The notes beneath the pieces are model-generated. The model was not told where the DNA came from. It was given only the letters and a program-made list of their open reading frames with translations, and made no database searches. A DNA stretch of 64,000 nucleotides. Source: Leptospira bourretii. GTDB taxonomy: Bacteria > Spirochaetota > Leptospiria > Leptospirales > Leptospiraceae. The stretch is taken from NCBI RefSeq assembly GCF_004770145.1, contig NZ_RQFW01000005.1, forward strand, positions 186,001-250,000, given 5' to 3'. A program made the translations under genes and the position numbers. Of the stretch, positions 40,569-50,452 are shown piece after piece (the stretch's first letter is position 1; each line of letters opens with the position of its first letter).

Positions 40569-42470
40569 TTATTCCCCCAAAAACTGAATCCCCGAATATA
40601 CGAGAACCGGTTTTCCATCCACTTTTTTTAGATCCATTCTCTCCCCTAAATTGCGACCAAAACCTAAAATCCTAAGTGTGGATTCTGATTCTAATTGGCA
40701 AGGCAATTGGTTAGAATTTTCCATTCCACCTAACGAATAATAAACAGTGGCATTCACAAACCCATGTTTGTCTTCTTTCAATTCCACTCGTGAGATCAGT
40801 GAATACGGATCCTTCGTTTGATAGGTTGTCAAAAATGATTTTTCAGGCAACCGGTAGTCAGGTTTTGCCAAAACTCCAAAACCCCAACTTCCTTTGGCAG
40901 CATTCAATGAATACATAGTAAAAATAGGAGTTCCTTCCCAAGCTTCAAATTCGATCCGCATGGATTCCAAGGTTTTTTCTTTTACTGGAATCAAACCAAA
41001 AAACAGACGTAAGTTGGTTCCAAATCGATTGTCCTTTTCTACTAAATCAATGTCAAAACCCATCATTTCTATTTTAGGTGGATTTCCTGGTTTTACTTCA
41101 TGGATTCCCAAAGGAGAAACATAGAGGCCATAAAAACCATCTAACCTATTTTGTTTCTTTCGTTCTGGCAAAGGTGGATCTTCCCATTTAAATCCCGTTT
41201 TGTATTCATAAGTTATATCCAAAATATCTTTGTTAGCTGGTCGAATGGAAGCAGTCGCAAAACTCAATGTGTTTCCGACAAGAAAACTTGCAGTTTCCGA
41301 TTCTGGATCATAAAGCAAATCTGCAAAAAACGGAGGTAGTGATCCAGAATGCCCTGAAATCCAAATACTTTTCTCACCACTCTTCTTTTCTTCCATCAAA
41401 ACAGGAAGGCCTAACTTCATTTGAAAATTAGAACTCGGTCCTTTTTGGATGCGATGGAATTCGAAAAAGCTGGATGGGGAAAGAAGACCATTCCCTCTTT
41501 TACTTTGAAAGAATGTCTTCATAAAAAGACCCATATCTTCTCCGGTGGTCGAAAGAGAACCAGCCGTCAAATCACGGATCACGGGCCGAAGGGTTTCTGT
41601 TTTCCAAAACAAACCGGAATATCCAGTCACTAACTCCGATCCGTCATTTAACTCTAACAAGGTGGAGTGTTTCATTCCGGCTTTGGAAAATAGATTCTTT
41701 TGGAAATACTCTTCAATCCCAATGCCTGAGGTTCGTTCTATGACGATTCCAAGAAGCCCAAACCCAAAATTGGAATAGGAATGAGCTTTGCCTGGTTCGT
41801 TTCTTTCCATCTGCGAAAGTGTTTGCGGAAGAGAACGAAAGGCAGCCAAAATCTCGGGATCCTTGGTATTTGGCGAAAGGAAAAAACCAGAAGCTCTATC
41901 AGAAGGTAATCCCGATTGGTGGGTTAAAATGTCTCGAATGGTGATTTCACGATACTTTTGCCCACGAGAAGACATCCCAACTAATTCGGGAAGGTATTTG
42001 GAAACAGGATCATCTAACTTCAGTTTGCCATTCTCTTGTAATTGCAAAAGAGCGATTCCTGTAAATAGTTTAGTAATACTTCCTATTTTAAATCTTTGTA
42101 TCTGGCCTTTTTTGTCCACACCAAGAGAACCTGAATGCACAACTCCATCACCTAATAAATACATATACGAAAGTGATTTGATTCCTGAGTTTTCTACTTC
42201 TTCTATTTTGGACAAAACCACTTTCTCCGTAGCAGTTAGGTCCTTATGATAAACCTCTTTGGGTTTTTCTTGTAGGGAGGAACATTGTAGGAAAAACAAA
42301 ATGTTTAAAATCAAAAAAAAGGATTTTGATTTTCGATTTAGAGAAGCCGGAAGAGGAAAAGATAATGGCAGGGGATGGAAGGGAAGAAGAGATTCTTCTT
42401 TTTCCTTGTTTTTGTTCTTAACAGAGGATTTGGGCGAAGACTGAGTGTTTTTTGGGGAACGAGGCTTCAT
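40569..42470 (-). CDS. Serine beta-lactamase-fold (class C / esterase-like) lipoprotein
   Basis: About 633 residues. Beta-lactamase family signature: S-x-x-K in FKIGSITKLFTGIALLQL, Y-x-N in HSYSNFGFGLLGIV, and the third element HSGS in ISGHSGSLPPFFADL (in place of KTG). These enzymes include beta-lactamases, D-Ala carboxypeptidases and esterases; the substrate here is unknown. A lipobox (ILFFLQCSSL) lies about 60 residues from the chosen ATG; the first 45 residues are Pro/Ser/Lys-rich and unusual for a signal. Start uncertain: ATG 42470 follows AGAGGA with no spacer, ATG 42491 lacks an SD. A C-terminal 200-residue beta domain follows the lactamase core. Convergent with the TRL-like genes. Confidence 0.78.
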   Translation of the reverse strand: MKPRSPKNTQSSPKSSVKNKNKEKEESLLPFHPLPLSFPLPASLNRKSKSFFLILNILFFLQCSSLQEKPKEVYHKDLTATEKVVLSKIEEVENSGIKSLSYMYLLGDGVVHSGSLGVDKKGQIQRFKIGSITKLFTGIALLQLQENGKLKLDDPVSKYLPELVGMSSRGQKYREITIRDILTHQSGLPSDRASGFFLSPNTKDPEILAAFRSLPQTLSQMERNEPGKAHSYSNFGFGLLGIVIERTSGIGIEEYFQKNLFSKAGMKHSTLLELNDGSELVTGYSGLFWKTETLRPVIRDLTAGSLSTTGEDMGLFMKTFFQSKRGNGLLSPSSFFEFHRIQKGPSSNFQMKLGLPVLMEEKKSGEKSIWISGHSGSLPPFFADLLYDPESETASFLVGNTLSFATASIRPANKDILDITYEYKTGFKWEDPPLPERKKQNRLDGFYGLYVSPLGIHEVKPGNPPKIEMMGFDIDLVEKDNRFGTNLRLFFGLIPVKEKTLESMRIEFEAWEGTPIFTMYSLNAAKGSWGFGVLAKPDYRLPEKSFLTTYQTKDPYSLISRVELKEDKHGFVNATVYYSLGGMENSNQLPCQLESESTLRILGFGRNLGERMDLKKVDGKPVLVYSGIQFLGE

Positions 42471-42639
42471 TCCTCTAAAAATCAAAAACAAGCAATCAAT
42501 CGCAAGCCCATAAAACGCAGAACCCCTAAGACCTATGGATTCAGGAGTGATCGCTATGCCAAACGGAAAGAACTACAAAAGTTCTCTTCGTTTGGGTTTT
42601 GTTTGTTGGTAAAAAGTTTGTGAGATTCGGTAAAAAATC

Positions 42640-44766
42640 TTAATCTTCGATTACGCTCATGGAGTATTCAGAAATCGCCTCACGACGTTTTTCTGCATAA
42701 TCTTTGTGAAACCAAAGGTCTTGTGTATTTTTAGCGGTCTTTTTGTTTCCTACGGTGATAGTCGTCATACAATGATCCACAGCGTATTTCATTGCCTCTT
42801 TTCCCGTTTCTCCAAGTCCCTTATTTCGTTTTTTACGAGTGATTTCAGCACCTTGTTTGTTGACACGCGCAACTAACTTGTCGTAGTCGGAATCATCAAT
42901 ACAAAATACAGTTTCTTTTTTGGCATCCTTCCACTTCACATCCACTTCATATAATGGTGCTGCAGAAATATTGATAAAACCTAAATCAAAAAGTTCAGGC
43001 CAATACTCATAGAAAAAGGATAACATTAAAGACCGAATGGCATACCCATCAAAATCCGCATCGGTGATGATGCTGATGCGATCGTAATGAAGTTCATCAA
43101 TGGACTTCACTTTTTGGTCGAGTGGAAGGCCCACAATGGCCACAATGTTTTTCATCTCTTCGTTTTGCATGGCTTTGGCAAGAGACATCCCCTTACAGTT
43201 GAGTGGTTTTCCCCGGAGAGGGAAAAGTCCATGTAACTTTGGATTTCTTGCCGGACGTAGACCCGCAATCGCAGAGTCCCCTTCCGCCACAAAAAGAATT
43301 CGGCCTGGATCGTTTGGTTTGCCTGTCGGAGGCATAAGCTTAGGGATATTGTTCCGCGACGCCTTACGGAGGCCTTTCTGCGCGTCCTCGAGCTGTTTCA
43401 TCTGGGTTCTGCGTTCCATCACCATCTTAATTTCTTCGATGAGGCCCGTTTTTTTCAAAAGTTTGTCGAGGTGTTTGTCCACAGACTTTCGAATGTCTTC
43501 ATTCAAATCATTAATGAGATAAGATTTATCTTGTGACTTAAACCGTGGATTGAGGATACGAAGGTTTACATACATATGAAAACAACTTCTGACATCGTTT
43601 CTTGTACATTGGGTGTTTAGTTTTTTTTCTAAACTCACAATTTGTGATTTTTTACGAATCTCATCACAAAGCCTATTTTCTAAATATTCAATCGCAGATC
43701 CACCTTGAGGGCAAAAAATCGAGTTCACCCAAGTGAGAGTTTTGTTTTGTCCCACAACCACATAAGTATCCATATGGATTTGAGAAGAGGAAGATTTATC
43801 CGCATAATCTAACTTATAGTAAACCATCTCGGAGTTACTAAAAATCTCATCAAAACCTTTTTTGAATTTATACTTTTCTTTTCCCGTTTTGTGAATAAAA
43901 ACCACTTCAAGACCAGGATTCGACATCGCAATGTCTTGGAGATACTGTTTCACCAAATTGATGTTAAAAGAAGTGTCCAGGTTGTTAAAATAAGCAGGAT
44001 TGAGTTCAAACTCAACTGTTGTTCCGTGATCTTCTTTTTTGGCAGTTTCTGTAACAGCTGTCATTCCTGTTTTATCACAAGGAGCTTTTAGTTGTTTGAT
44101 TTGGTCAGCTGACAAAAGAGGACAATCGGCAAAGGTTCCATGTTCGTCATAGTATAAATGAACTCGTTCTGTATCTTCTTTAGAAAGTTTAAATCCACGG
44201 ATGGTTTTTTTCACATCATCGTGAATGCTAAACATTTTTTTGTAAGCTTTCCCACCATTGATGGTCTTCACTCTAAAAAAAGAAGAAACCATACGCACAA
44301 GAGAAATCCCCACACCGTTTTGTCCGGCAACATGGTCTTCTTTGACTTTGTCATCAAAGTTTTCTCCATACATCAAATGGAGGTAAACTCCTTCGGCATT
44401 GTCTGCAGGAATTCCACGACCGTTATCTTGGATGGTAACACGTTTGCGGTCTGTAGACAATTGGATGATGAGTTTGTTCATCTTGTCTTTTTCTGGGATG
44501 GATTTGTCGTTTAAGTTCTTTCTGTACTCATCCACACAGTTCATACATGCTTCGTCCAAACACTTTAGTTTGGCCGGAATGTCGGAAAGTTCTTCGTGTA
44601 CGATGTCATACTTACCAGAGTTATCTTTGGTAAAAAAATGTTGTTCAAAAGTGGAAAGGGAGTTTTGCCCAAGCCACATTCCTGTCCGCATCCGAACGTG
44701 TTCTACATTCGATAATTTCTTAAAATTTCGCGAATTTCCTGAGGTTTTTTCAGTTTTTTGAGCCAT
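42640..44766 (-). CDS. Type IIA DNA topoisomerase, B subunit (ParE/GyrB-like, atypical)
   Basis: 708 residues, ATPase and TOPRIM half of a type IIA topoisomerase. GHKL ATP site: [48 protein letters not shown]. The AGQNGVG string resembles the G-x-N-G-x-G loop of eukaryotic and T4 enzymes rather than bacterial GLHGVG. Transducer near 250-400. [29 protein letters not shown], then [14 protein letters not shown] (bacterial gyrase has DADVDGSHI). C-terminal part ends in [12 protein letters not shown] and [10 protein letters not shown]. Co-transcribed with the A subunit 6 bases upstream; together they can make a double-strand-passing enzyme. Confidence 0.88.
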   Translation of the reverse strand: MAQKTEKTSGNSRNFKKLSNVEHVRMRTGMWLGQNSLSTFEQHFFTKDNSGKYDIVHEELSDIPAKLKCLDEACMNCVDEYRKNLNDKSIPEKDKMNKLIIQLSTDRKRVTIQDNGRGIPADNAEGVYLHLMYGENFDDKVKEDHVAGQNGVGISLVRMVSSFFRVKTINGGKAYKKMFSIHDDVKKTIRGFKLSKEDTERVHLYYDEHGTFADCPLLSADQIKQLKAPCDKTGMTAVTETAKKEDHGTTVEFELNPAYFNNLDTSFNINLVKQYLQDIAMSNPGLEVVFIHKTGKEKYKFKKGFDEIFSNSEMVYYKLDYADKSSSSQIHMDTYVVVGQNKTLTWVNSIFCPQGGSAIEYLENRLCDEIRKKSQIVSLEKKLNTQCTRNDVRSCFHMYVNLRILNPRFKSQDKSYLINDLNEDIRKSVDKHLDKLLKKTGLIEEIKMVMERRTQMKQLEDAQKGLRKASRNNIPKLMPPTGKPNDPGRILFVAEGDSAIAGLRPARNPKLHGLFPLRGKPLNCKGMSLAKAMQNEEMKNIVAIVGLPLDQKVKSIDELHYDRISIITDADFDGYAIRSLMLSFFYEYWPELFDLGFINISAAPLYEVDVKWKDAKKETVFCIDDSDYDKLVARVNKQGAEITRKKRNKGLGETGKEAMKYAVDHCMTTITVGNKKTAKNTQDLWFHKDYAEKRREAISEYSMSVIED

Positions 44767-44772
44767 AATGAT

Positions 44773-46143
44773 TTATTTCGGATCCCATTTTTTCTTCAGT
44801 TCGTCAAGTTCATCGGTCATAAAACCGGTGAGTTTTTTATCATCTTTTTGTAATGTCGTATACTCAGTGTATTTTGTTTTTGCTTCGACAATGGCATCTT
44901 CACATTTACGAACTTCTTCCAAAGTCATCCGATACACAGGAATGGAACTCAACCATTCGAAATAAACAAACTTAGCTGCTTTCAATTTGTCTTCGAATTC
45001 TTTTTTGGACTTAATGCCTGTTACTTTTTCGTTCCATTTTTCTTTGATGAATCGAATGAGTTCTGAGTTACGATCAATCTTTTCTTTTTCGAGTCCAGCG
45101 AGTCGTTTGAAACGACGGATGAGATGGGTTTTACGAAAGTCACAGAATCGTTTGATGATTTCTTCAGGGTTAAAGTTACGAAGTTTTCCTTCGTGAGTGA
45201 TGACGTTGATGGTTAAAACTTCATTGTTCTCTTTGGAGAAAAGTTCTTTGATTTCTTTTTCCGATGGTTCTTCGCCTTTTTTGGCAATGAGTTCTATTTT
45301 GAAGGTTTGGCTGGAATGATCCACATAGTCCTTCAACCAATTGTCCTTCTTTTCGATCAGGTCATCTAAGTAATTCACAACCTTTTCGCGGTTCCAATTC
45401 ATAGGAGAGTCGACAAGAAACAATTTTCCGTCTTCTTTTTTGAATCCGAAGGTTGTGGACATCACTGTGCTACCGTTGTCATTTTTGGACAACTTTACTT
45501 CTCCACCGTACCCTTTGTACCAAGGTGTGACCTTTTTTGGTTTCCCTGTTTTTAAATAGGTAACTTGAGAATCAATGACATCACTCAGTTTATGAGCAGG
45601 AATAAAACAACGAAACCCCGTTGCAATCCCTTGGATGTTATTTAGGAGGACAACTGGAACCTTTCCCACAAAATGAATGGGTTCATCTTCTGTTTCATCA
45701 TAGTTTTTGACATAGTCAATGTCCGGTAAACTTTCAAAAAATCCTAAATCTTTCGCAAAGTCAGAAAGTTTAACTTCCGTATAACGAGGAGAAGCAATTG
45801 CATTGGGATCTAAAACATCCCCAAAAGTTCCTTCCCCATGCACTAAAGGATAGTTATTTGCAAAAGCAAAGTCTTGGGCCATTTGAGAAAGGGCATCTTG
45901 GATCGAACGATCTCCGTGCGGATGGTATCCCATCGCAAGCCCTGCCACTTTTACGGTTTTGGTATGGCGGTTACGAGCGTCAGAGTTCCACATCGCCCAT
46001 AAAATCCTTCGTTGAACAGGCTTTAGACCATCAATTTCTTGCGGAATGGCTCTTGAATCGCATACATAGCGAGAGTATTTCCTTTGGTCATCATTCACTT
46101 GGTCTTCAAAGGGGCGTTTTGGATACTGTTCTTCGTTCTTCAT
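44773..46143 (-). CDS. Type IIA DNA topoisomerase, short A subunit (ParC/GyrA-like without C-terminal domain)
   Basis: 456 residues. Breakage-reunion core: [54 protein letters not shown] and [10 protein letters not shown]. The catalytic Tyr (codon 45781-45783) is residue 121 from the ATG at 46143, the same place as GyrA Tyr122. The tower and coiled-coil part runs to the end, and the C-terminal beta-pinwheel of GyrA/ParC (another 300-400 residues) is absent. It resembles phage T4 gp52 (about 440 residues) in size and layout. ATG 46143 has TTGGA in front; GTG at 46158 would add five residues. The gene ends normally, with no remnant of a pinwheel in the 6 bases before the B gene. Confidence 0.87.
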   Translation of the reverse strand: MKNEEQYPKRPFEDQVNDDQRKYSRYVCDSRAIPQEIDGLKPVQRRILWAMWNSDARNRHTKTVKVAGLAMGYHPHGDRSIQDALSQMAQDFAFANNYPLVHGEGTFGDVLDPNAIASPRYTEVKLSDFAKDLGFFESLPDIDYVKNYDETEDEPIHFVGKVPVVLLNNIQGIATGFRCFIPAHKLSDVIDSQVTYLKTGKPKKVTPWYKGYGGEVKLSKNDNGSTVMSTTFGFKKEDGKLFLVDSPMNWNREKVVNYLDDLIEKKDNWLKDYVDHSSQTFKIELIAKKGEEPSEKEIKELFSKENNEVLTINVITHEGKLRNFNPEEIIKRFCDFRKTHLIRRFKRLAGLEKEKIDRNSELIRFIKEKWNEKVTGIKSKKEFEDKLKAAKFVYFEWLSSIPVYRMTLEEVRKCEDAIVEAKTKYTEYTTLQKDDKKLTGFMTDELDELKKKWDPK

Positions 46144-46223
46144 GGTTCCAAATGACACAGGGATGGGATGAATTGACTTGTCAAGCGGTTTTCCCTTTTT
46201 AGACTGGCGATACGTACCTGTCT

Positions 46224-47096
46224 ATGTCCCCAGAAACTCAAGTATACTCCCGATTCTATTGGCTTTTATGTACCTTGATATTTTTTTCTGGATCGAACTG
46301 CCAGAACCTGAAATCACTCTTCACGAGAGAGCCAATTTCAGAAATTCCCGCTTCCGTTTTGTACATCAAATCACCCAGAAAAATGAACCTATCTTTCTTT
46401 CGGGAAGGTTCTTCTCACTTCCGATTCATTGAATGGGAACCAGGAAAAACGATGGGATATGCGGAGAAAATTGAGCTCAGTTTCTTTGCTTACGAAAACA
46501 ATTTTTTATCAAAAGTTAAATCCGAATTTGGAAATGTACCATTTGAAGCTTATAAAATAGTTTGGAACCGGAAAGTAGGAAAATTTAGAAAAGAAGAATC
46601 CGAAAATCGAATTTTCTTTTCTTATACCAGCTCTTACATTTCAGAAACAAAGGGTGCCACAATCACTTCTCTTTTGGAAAACAAATCCAATTCCTTAGAA
46701 ACAAAAACTCCCATCGAGGAGTTCGATATATTTGAATTAGGTGGGGACACGGGCCAACTCATTGAAGAAGGAGTTCGTTCTGAATTGGGCGGTGATAGTC
46801 GTTGGTCGCATAGTTTAGGAAGTATGGAATTGTTTCCCAACTCCACAGTATTCACCAAACAAGAAACTGGAACCATCAAATCGGAACATGTTTCCCATCA
46901 TTATGATTATTTACAACTTCGTTATGAACTAAACGAAACAGAAACCGATAAACTATTCTTTAAACTTATCTATAAAGAAAATAATACACAAATTTTCTTT
47001 GTTCCGCCGTACACCAATGGACTGGGTTCTAAAACAAAAGAACCATTTGGTTATAAGCGGATCGGAGACTTTTTACTCAAAGAGGAAATGAAATGA
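46224..47096 (+). CDS. Hypothetical lipoprotein
   Basis: 290 residues, not recognised. Signal plus lipobox [17 protein letters not shown] with Cys near residue 26. The mature part is polar ([40 protein letters not shown]) and contains several aromatic residues; a soluble beta-rich domain is likely. Divergent from the topoisomerase operon and coupled to gltX by an ATGA overlap (47093-47096), which is odd for a membrane lipoprotein. Confidence 0.65.
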   Translation: MSPETQVYSRFYWLLCTLIFFSGSNCQNLKSLFTREPISEIPASVLYIKSPRKMNLSFFREGSSHFRFIEWEPGKTMGYAEKIELSFFAYENNFLSKVKSEFGNVPFEAYKIVWNRKVGKFRKEESENRIFFSYTSSYISETKGATITSLLENKSNSLETKTPIEEFDIFELGGDTGQLIEEGVRSELGGDSRWSHSLGSMELFPNSTVFTKQETGTIKSEHVSHHYDYLQLRYELNETETDKLFFKLIYKENNTQIFFVPPYTNGLGSKTKEPFGYKRIGDFLLKEEMK

Positions 47097-48643
47097 CAGA
47101 AGTTCGCACTCGTTTTGCCCCATCCCCATCTGGATTTCTCCACGTAGGAGGAGCAAGGACTGCTTTATTCAATTATTTGTATGCGAAAGCAAAAAAAGGA
47201 AAATTTTTACTACGCATTGAAGACACAGACCAAGACCGTTCGACAGAAGCCTCTTTCAAAATCATTTTGGAATCTTTAAAGTGGCTGGGAATGGAATGGG
47301 ACGAAGGTCCAGGTGTGGGAGGTCCCAATGGCCCGTACACTCAGTCCGAAAGAATTCATATTTATAAAGAATACACAGACAAACTAATCTCTGAAAAAAA
47401 AGCCTATCGTTGTTTTTGTTCTGCAGAAGAACTCGAAGGCAAAAAAAAACAAGCCGATGCGATGGGAATTCCATACATCTATGATGGAAAATGTTCAGAT
47501 CTTACAGATGCAGAAATCCAATCCCAAATGGAGAAAAAAATCCCATTCACTGTAAGGTTTAAAACTCCACATAAAATTGTCATTGTCGATGATATGATCC
47601 AAGGCAAAGTAAAGTTTGAATCCAAACTCATTGGTGACTTTATTATCGTAAAATCCGATGGATTTCCTTCGTATAACTATGCTGTGGTGATTGATGATGC
47701 ACTGATGAAAATCACACATGTGATTCGTGGAGTGGGACATCTTTCCAACACTCCTCGTCAAATTTTAATTTTTGAGGCTTTTGGATTTCCCCTTCCGAGA
47801 TTTGCTCATGCCAGCGAAATTGTGGGAACCGATGGAAAAAAACTTTCCAAACGGGCAGGTGCCACATCCGTTCTTGCTTTCCGTGACTTAGGTTACTCGA
47901 GTGATACCATGCGTAACTACATGGCACTCCTTGGTTGGACTTCTCCTGATGGAAAAGAATATATGAGCGATGAAGAGCTTTGTTCTGTCTTTGATGTGGA
48001 ACGTTGCTCCAAATCTCCTGCTACCTTTGATGTATTCAAAAAATTAAAAGAAGAAGAAAAGGAAACTGTTGATTTCAATAAATTATCACTTCTAGGTCTT
48101 GCAGAATATCTAAACCCAAAATCAAAACTCAATTGGATGTCGAATAAATACATTCGTGATGTAAAAATTGAAACTTTAGGCAAGGAACTCGAACCCTTTC
48201 TTAAAGACTGCCAAATTCCAGAAGAATACAAAATAGGAACCAATCCACAACTCCTCTCCATTTTAGATTCTGTACGTGTGTATTTGGATCGCCTCATCCA
48301 AGCCCCACCCTACATCGAAGAATTCTTTTTAGAAAATCTCCAATTTGAAAACGAAGAAGCCAAACAACTGATTTTGGAAGGAAACGGAAAAGCCGTAGTT
48401 TCTGCTTTTTACCAAACGGTCAAAGCCAAACCACTCACCACTCCAGATGAATACAAAGAAGCGATGGCAAAGGCAGGAGAAACCACGGGGGAAAAAGGAA
48501 GGACTCTTTTTATGCCCATTCGGGCCATCACAACGGGGAAATCCCACGGATTAGAACTACCCATCCTCTTTAGCCTTCTTGGCCAAGAGAAGCTTGTCAA
48601 ACGGATGGAACAGCTTGCCGAGGCACTACGACTCTCGATTTAG
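47093..48643 (+). CDS. gltX: Glutamyl-tRNA synthetase
   Basis: 516 residues, class I aminoacyl-tRNA synthetase that charges tRNA-Glu (and tRNA-Gln in organisms with the amidotransferase route). Seen: [22 protein letters not shown] (HIGH element as HVGG), then [41 protein letters not shown] and the KMSKS-like [13 protein letters not shown] (about residues 245-260), then the helical anticodon domain. Longer than the E. coli enzyme (471). ATGA overlap with the lipoprotein gene. Leptospira usually lacks GlnRS, so this enzyme probably mischarges tRNA-Gln; inference. Confidence 0.95.
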   Translation: MTEVRTRFAPSPSGFLHVGGARTALFNYLYAKAKKGKFLLRIEDTDQDRSTEASFKIILESLKWLGMEWDEGPGVGGPNGPYTQSERIHIYKEYTDKLISEKKAYRCFCSAEELEGKKKQADAMGIPYIYDGKCSDLTDAEIQSQMEKKIPFTVRFKTPHKIVIVDDMIQGKVKFESKLIGDFIIVKSDGFPSYNYAVVIDDALMKITHVIRGVGHLSNTPRQILIFEAFGFPLPRFAHASEIVGTDGKKLSKRAGATSVLAFRDLGYSSDTMRNYMALLGWTSPDGKEYMSDEELCSVFDVERCSKSPATFDVFKKLKEEEKETVDFNKLSLLGLAEYLNPKSKLNWMSNKYIRDVKIETLGKELEPFLKDCQIPEEYKIGTNPQLLSILDSVRVYLDRLIQAPPYIEEFFLENLQFENEEAKQLILEGNGKAVVSAFYQTVKAKPLTTPDEYKEAMAKAGETTGEKGRTLFMPIRAITTGKSHGLELPILFSLLGQEKLVKRMEQLAEALRLSI

Positions 48644-48741
48644 GAAATTTTTTCCCCTACTGTTTGCTTTTAAGGGATTTTTGACTTTTTTTCTCCCTCT
48701 TGTTCGTGTAATATGAGTAAGAGAGGGGGAGAAAGCGGCAG

Positions 48742-49344
48742 TTGACAGCACCATCCGAAGTTTTACCGTATTTGTTATGCCCCTCGCCTGGGTCCTATGC
48801 TATGTTTTTGCCTCCCGACATGTCATCTGTCAAACATTTCAGAAAGGATCTCAGACGAACCCTAGAAGACAATGGGTTTAGTGCTGAACATATCATGAAC
48901 ATTGAGCTCGCAGCTGATGAGGCCCTGACCAATGCAGTCTCTGCCAATGTTACCTGTCACTGTGACGAAACCATCATCTGTCGCTGGAGGATTGATTCTT
49001 CCAAATTTACACTTTATATTTTGGATTATGGGTCAGGACTTTCCGGGGAAGGTTCCGTTCCCGATACAGACAAAGAACTTCTGAGATCCAACCAATCACA
49101 ATGTTTTAGTACCTTCCTTGATCATATCAAAAATCACCAAAGTAAAAAACCGGATACCCTTCCTTATAATGGTTTCGGCCAAAAACATAAGAACATGGGA
49201 AAAGGATTGAAAATTATCAATGCCATGATGGACTCCGTTAAAGTAATGTTTCACGGAGAAGGAATGGTAGACGAAGCACCGGCGGGATTCAAAGTTATGG
49301 GTTCCATCATCGCTCTCGAATACGACCGTTCCAAACACTTATAA
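48742..49344 (+). CDS. Anti-sigma factor-like serine kinase (HATPase, RsbW family)
   Basis: 200 residues. GHKL fold: NIELAADEALTNAVSAN (N box with Glu/Asn), LYILDYGSGLSGEG (G1) and NMGKGLKIINAMMDSVKV (G2). Members bind a sigma factor or phosphorylate an anti-anti-sigma protein on Ser/Thr. An insertion of about 40 residues between the G1 and G2 boxes is larger than in RsbW. Start TTG 48742 after GAGGGGGAG; ATG 48802 would remove the first 20 residues, which lie before the family core. SpoIIE-type phosphatases such as the one at 4096 commonly oppose such kinases. 1 base separates it from the GT4 gene. Confidence 0.8.
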   Translation: MTAPSEVLPYLLCPSPGSYAMFLPPDMSSVKHFRKDLRRTLEDNGFSAEHIMNIELAADEALTNAVSANVTCHCDETIICRWRIDSSKFTLYILDYGSGLSGEGSVPDTDKELLRSNQSQCFSTFLDHIKNHQSKKPDTLPYNGFGQKHKNMGKGLKIINAMMDSVKVMFHGEGMVDEAPAGFKVMGSIIALEYDRSKHL

Positions 49345-49345
49345 T

Positions 49346-50452
49346 TTGATCCTTCATATCAATACTTCCCGCGAGTGGCGCGGCGGAGAACAGCAGCTTT
49401 TTTATTTGGTCCAAGGACTAACTAATTTCAAAATCCCACAAATCGTTGTCGGCCAACCAGGTTCTCCTTTAGAAACAAAATGCAAAGAAAACGGTTATGA
49501 ATTTGTCCCAATTGAAATGCGTGGAGAGTGGGATAGAAAAGCATATAAGAATATTCGATCTCTTTGTATTTCCAAAAATGTAAAACTCATTCATACTCAT
49601 ACGGCTCACGCCCACACTCTTGGATTACTTGCCAAACGAAACCACCTAAACATTCCTTTGATTGTTTCGAGAAGAGTAGATTTTAAACCAAAATCTAGTT
49701 TTTTCTCTAGATGGAAATACCAACATACGGCTAACGATTATTATCTGCCAGTTTCTCAAAAAATCAAAGAAGTAATGATTTCAAGTAAAATTGCTCCAGA
49801 AAGAATCATTACAGTGTATTCGGGGATTGATTTAAAACGTTTTTCAAAATCGGCACCACACGAATACTTAAGAGAAGAATTTCATATTCCTAAAAAATGT
49901 ATTGTGATTGGAAACGTAGCAGCCCTTGTCGATCACAAAGACCAAGAAACTTTACTCAACGCGATCTCAAAAATGAGAACAACAGTAGACTTTCGCCTAA
50001 TGATCGTCGGTGATGGGAAACTAGAAAATAAATTAAAAACACAAGCAGAACAATTGGGAATTAAGGATAAAGTCATTTTTACTGGATACAGAAAAGATAT
50101 CCCTGCTCTTCTTTCTTTATTTGATATTTTTACACTCACCTCCAAAGAAGAAGGCCTAGGAACTTCTGTTTTGGATGCAATGGCATCGGCTCTTCCTATT
50201 GTTGCCACAAATGGCGGTGGGATTGGTGAGATGTTGGATCATAATGAAGGCGCTTACGTTTGTTCGGTGGGAGATTCGGAAAGTATTGCCCAAGGTTTGG
50301 ACAAACTCGTTGGATCCGAAGATTTGCGAACCAAGTTCGGTGTTTTCAACAAAACTTCTGTAAAACGTTTTTCCGTTACCAAAACAGTTGAAAAAACAAA
50401 ACTCATCTATTATTCCTTTTTAGGAGATACTTTGTACGGAGAAGGAACATGA
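49346..50452 (+). CDS. Family 4 glycosyltransferase
   Basis: 368 residues, GT-B fold. N-terminal ILHINTSREWRGGEQQLFYLVQ with the Gly-rich acceptor-side loop, HTHTAHAHTLGLLAKRN, then IVIGNVAALVDHKDQETLL, ILMIVGDG-like LMIVGDGKLENKLK and VIFTGYRKDIPALL. The GT4 E-x7-E is SKEEGLGTSVLDAMASALP. Transfers a sugar from an activated donor, with donor and acceptor unknown. Start is TTG at 49346, right after the kinase stop, so the kinase, this gene and polA form one run with overlaps. Stop overlaps polA as ATGA. Confidence 0.86.
   Translation: MILHINTSREWRGGEQQLFYLVQGLTNFKIPQIVVGQPGSPLETKCKENGYEFVPIEMRGEWDRKAYKNIRSLCISKNVKLIHTHTAHAHTLGLLAKRNHLNIPLIVSRRVDFKPKSSFFSRWKYQHTANDYYLPVSQKIKEVMISSKIAPERIITVYSGIDLKRFSKSAPHEYLREEFHIPKKCIVIGNVAALVDHKDQETLLNAISKMRTTVDFRLMIVGDGKLENKLKTQAEQLGIKDKVIFTGYRKDIPALLSLFDIFTLTSKEEGLGTSVLDAMASALPIVATNGGGIGEMLDHNEGAYVCSVGDSESIAQGLDKLVGSEDLRTKFGVFNKTSVKRFSVTKTVEKTKLIYYSFLGDTLYGEGT

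Noticed and set aside
46173..46205. TTGACTTGTCAA palindrome and TTGTCA-16-TAGACT promoter guess in the topoisomerase/lipoprotein divergent region
   Set aside because: Only a moderate match on the plus strand and none convincing on the minus strand; left as unsupported.
48681..48714. Possible promoter TTGACT ... TAATAT before the RsbW-like kinase
   Set aside because: The spacing is 22 bases, too long for a normal sigma-70 promoter.
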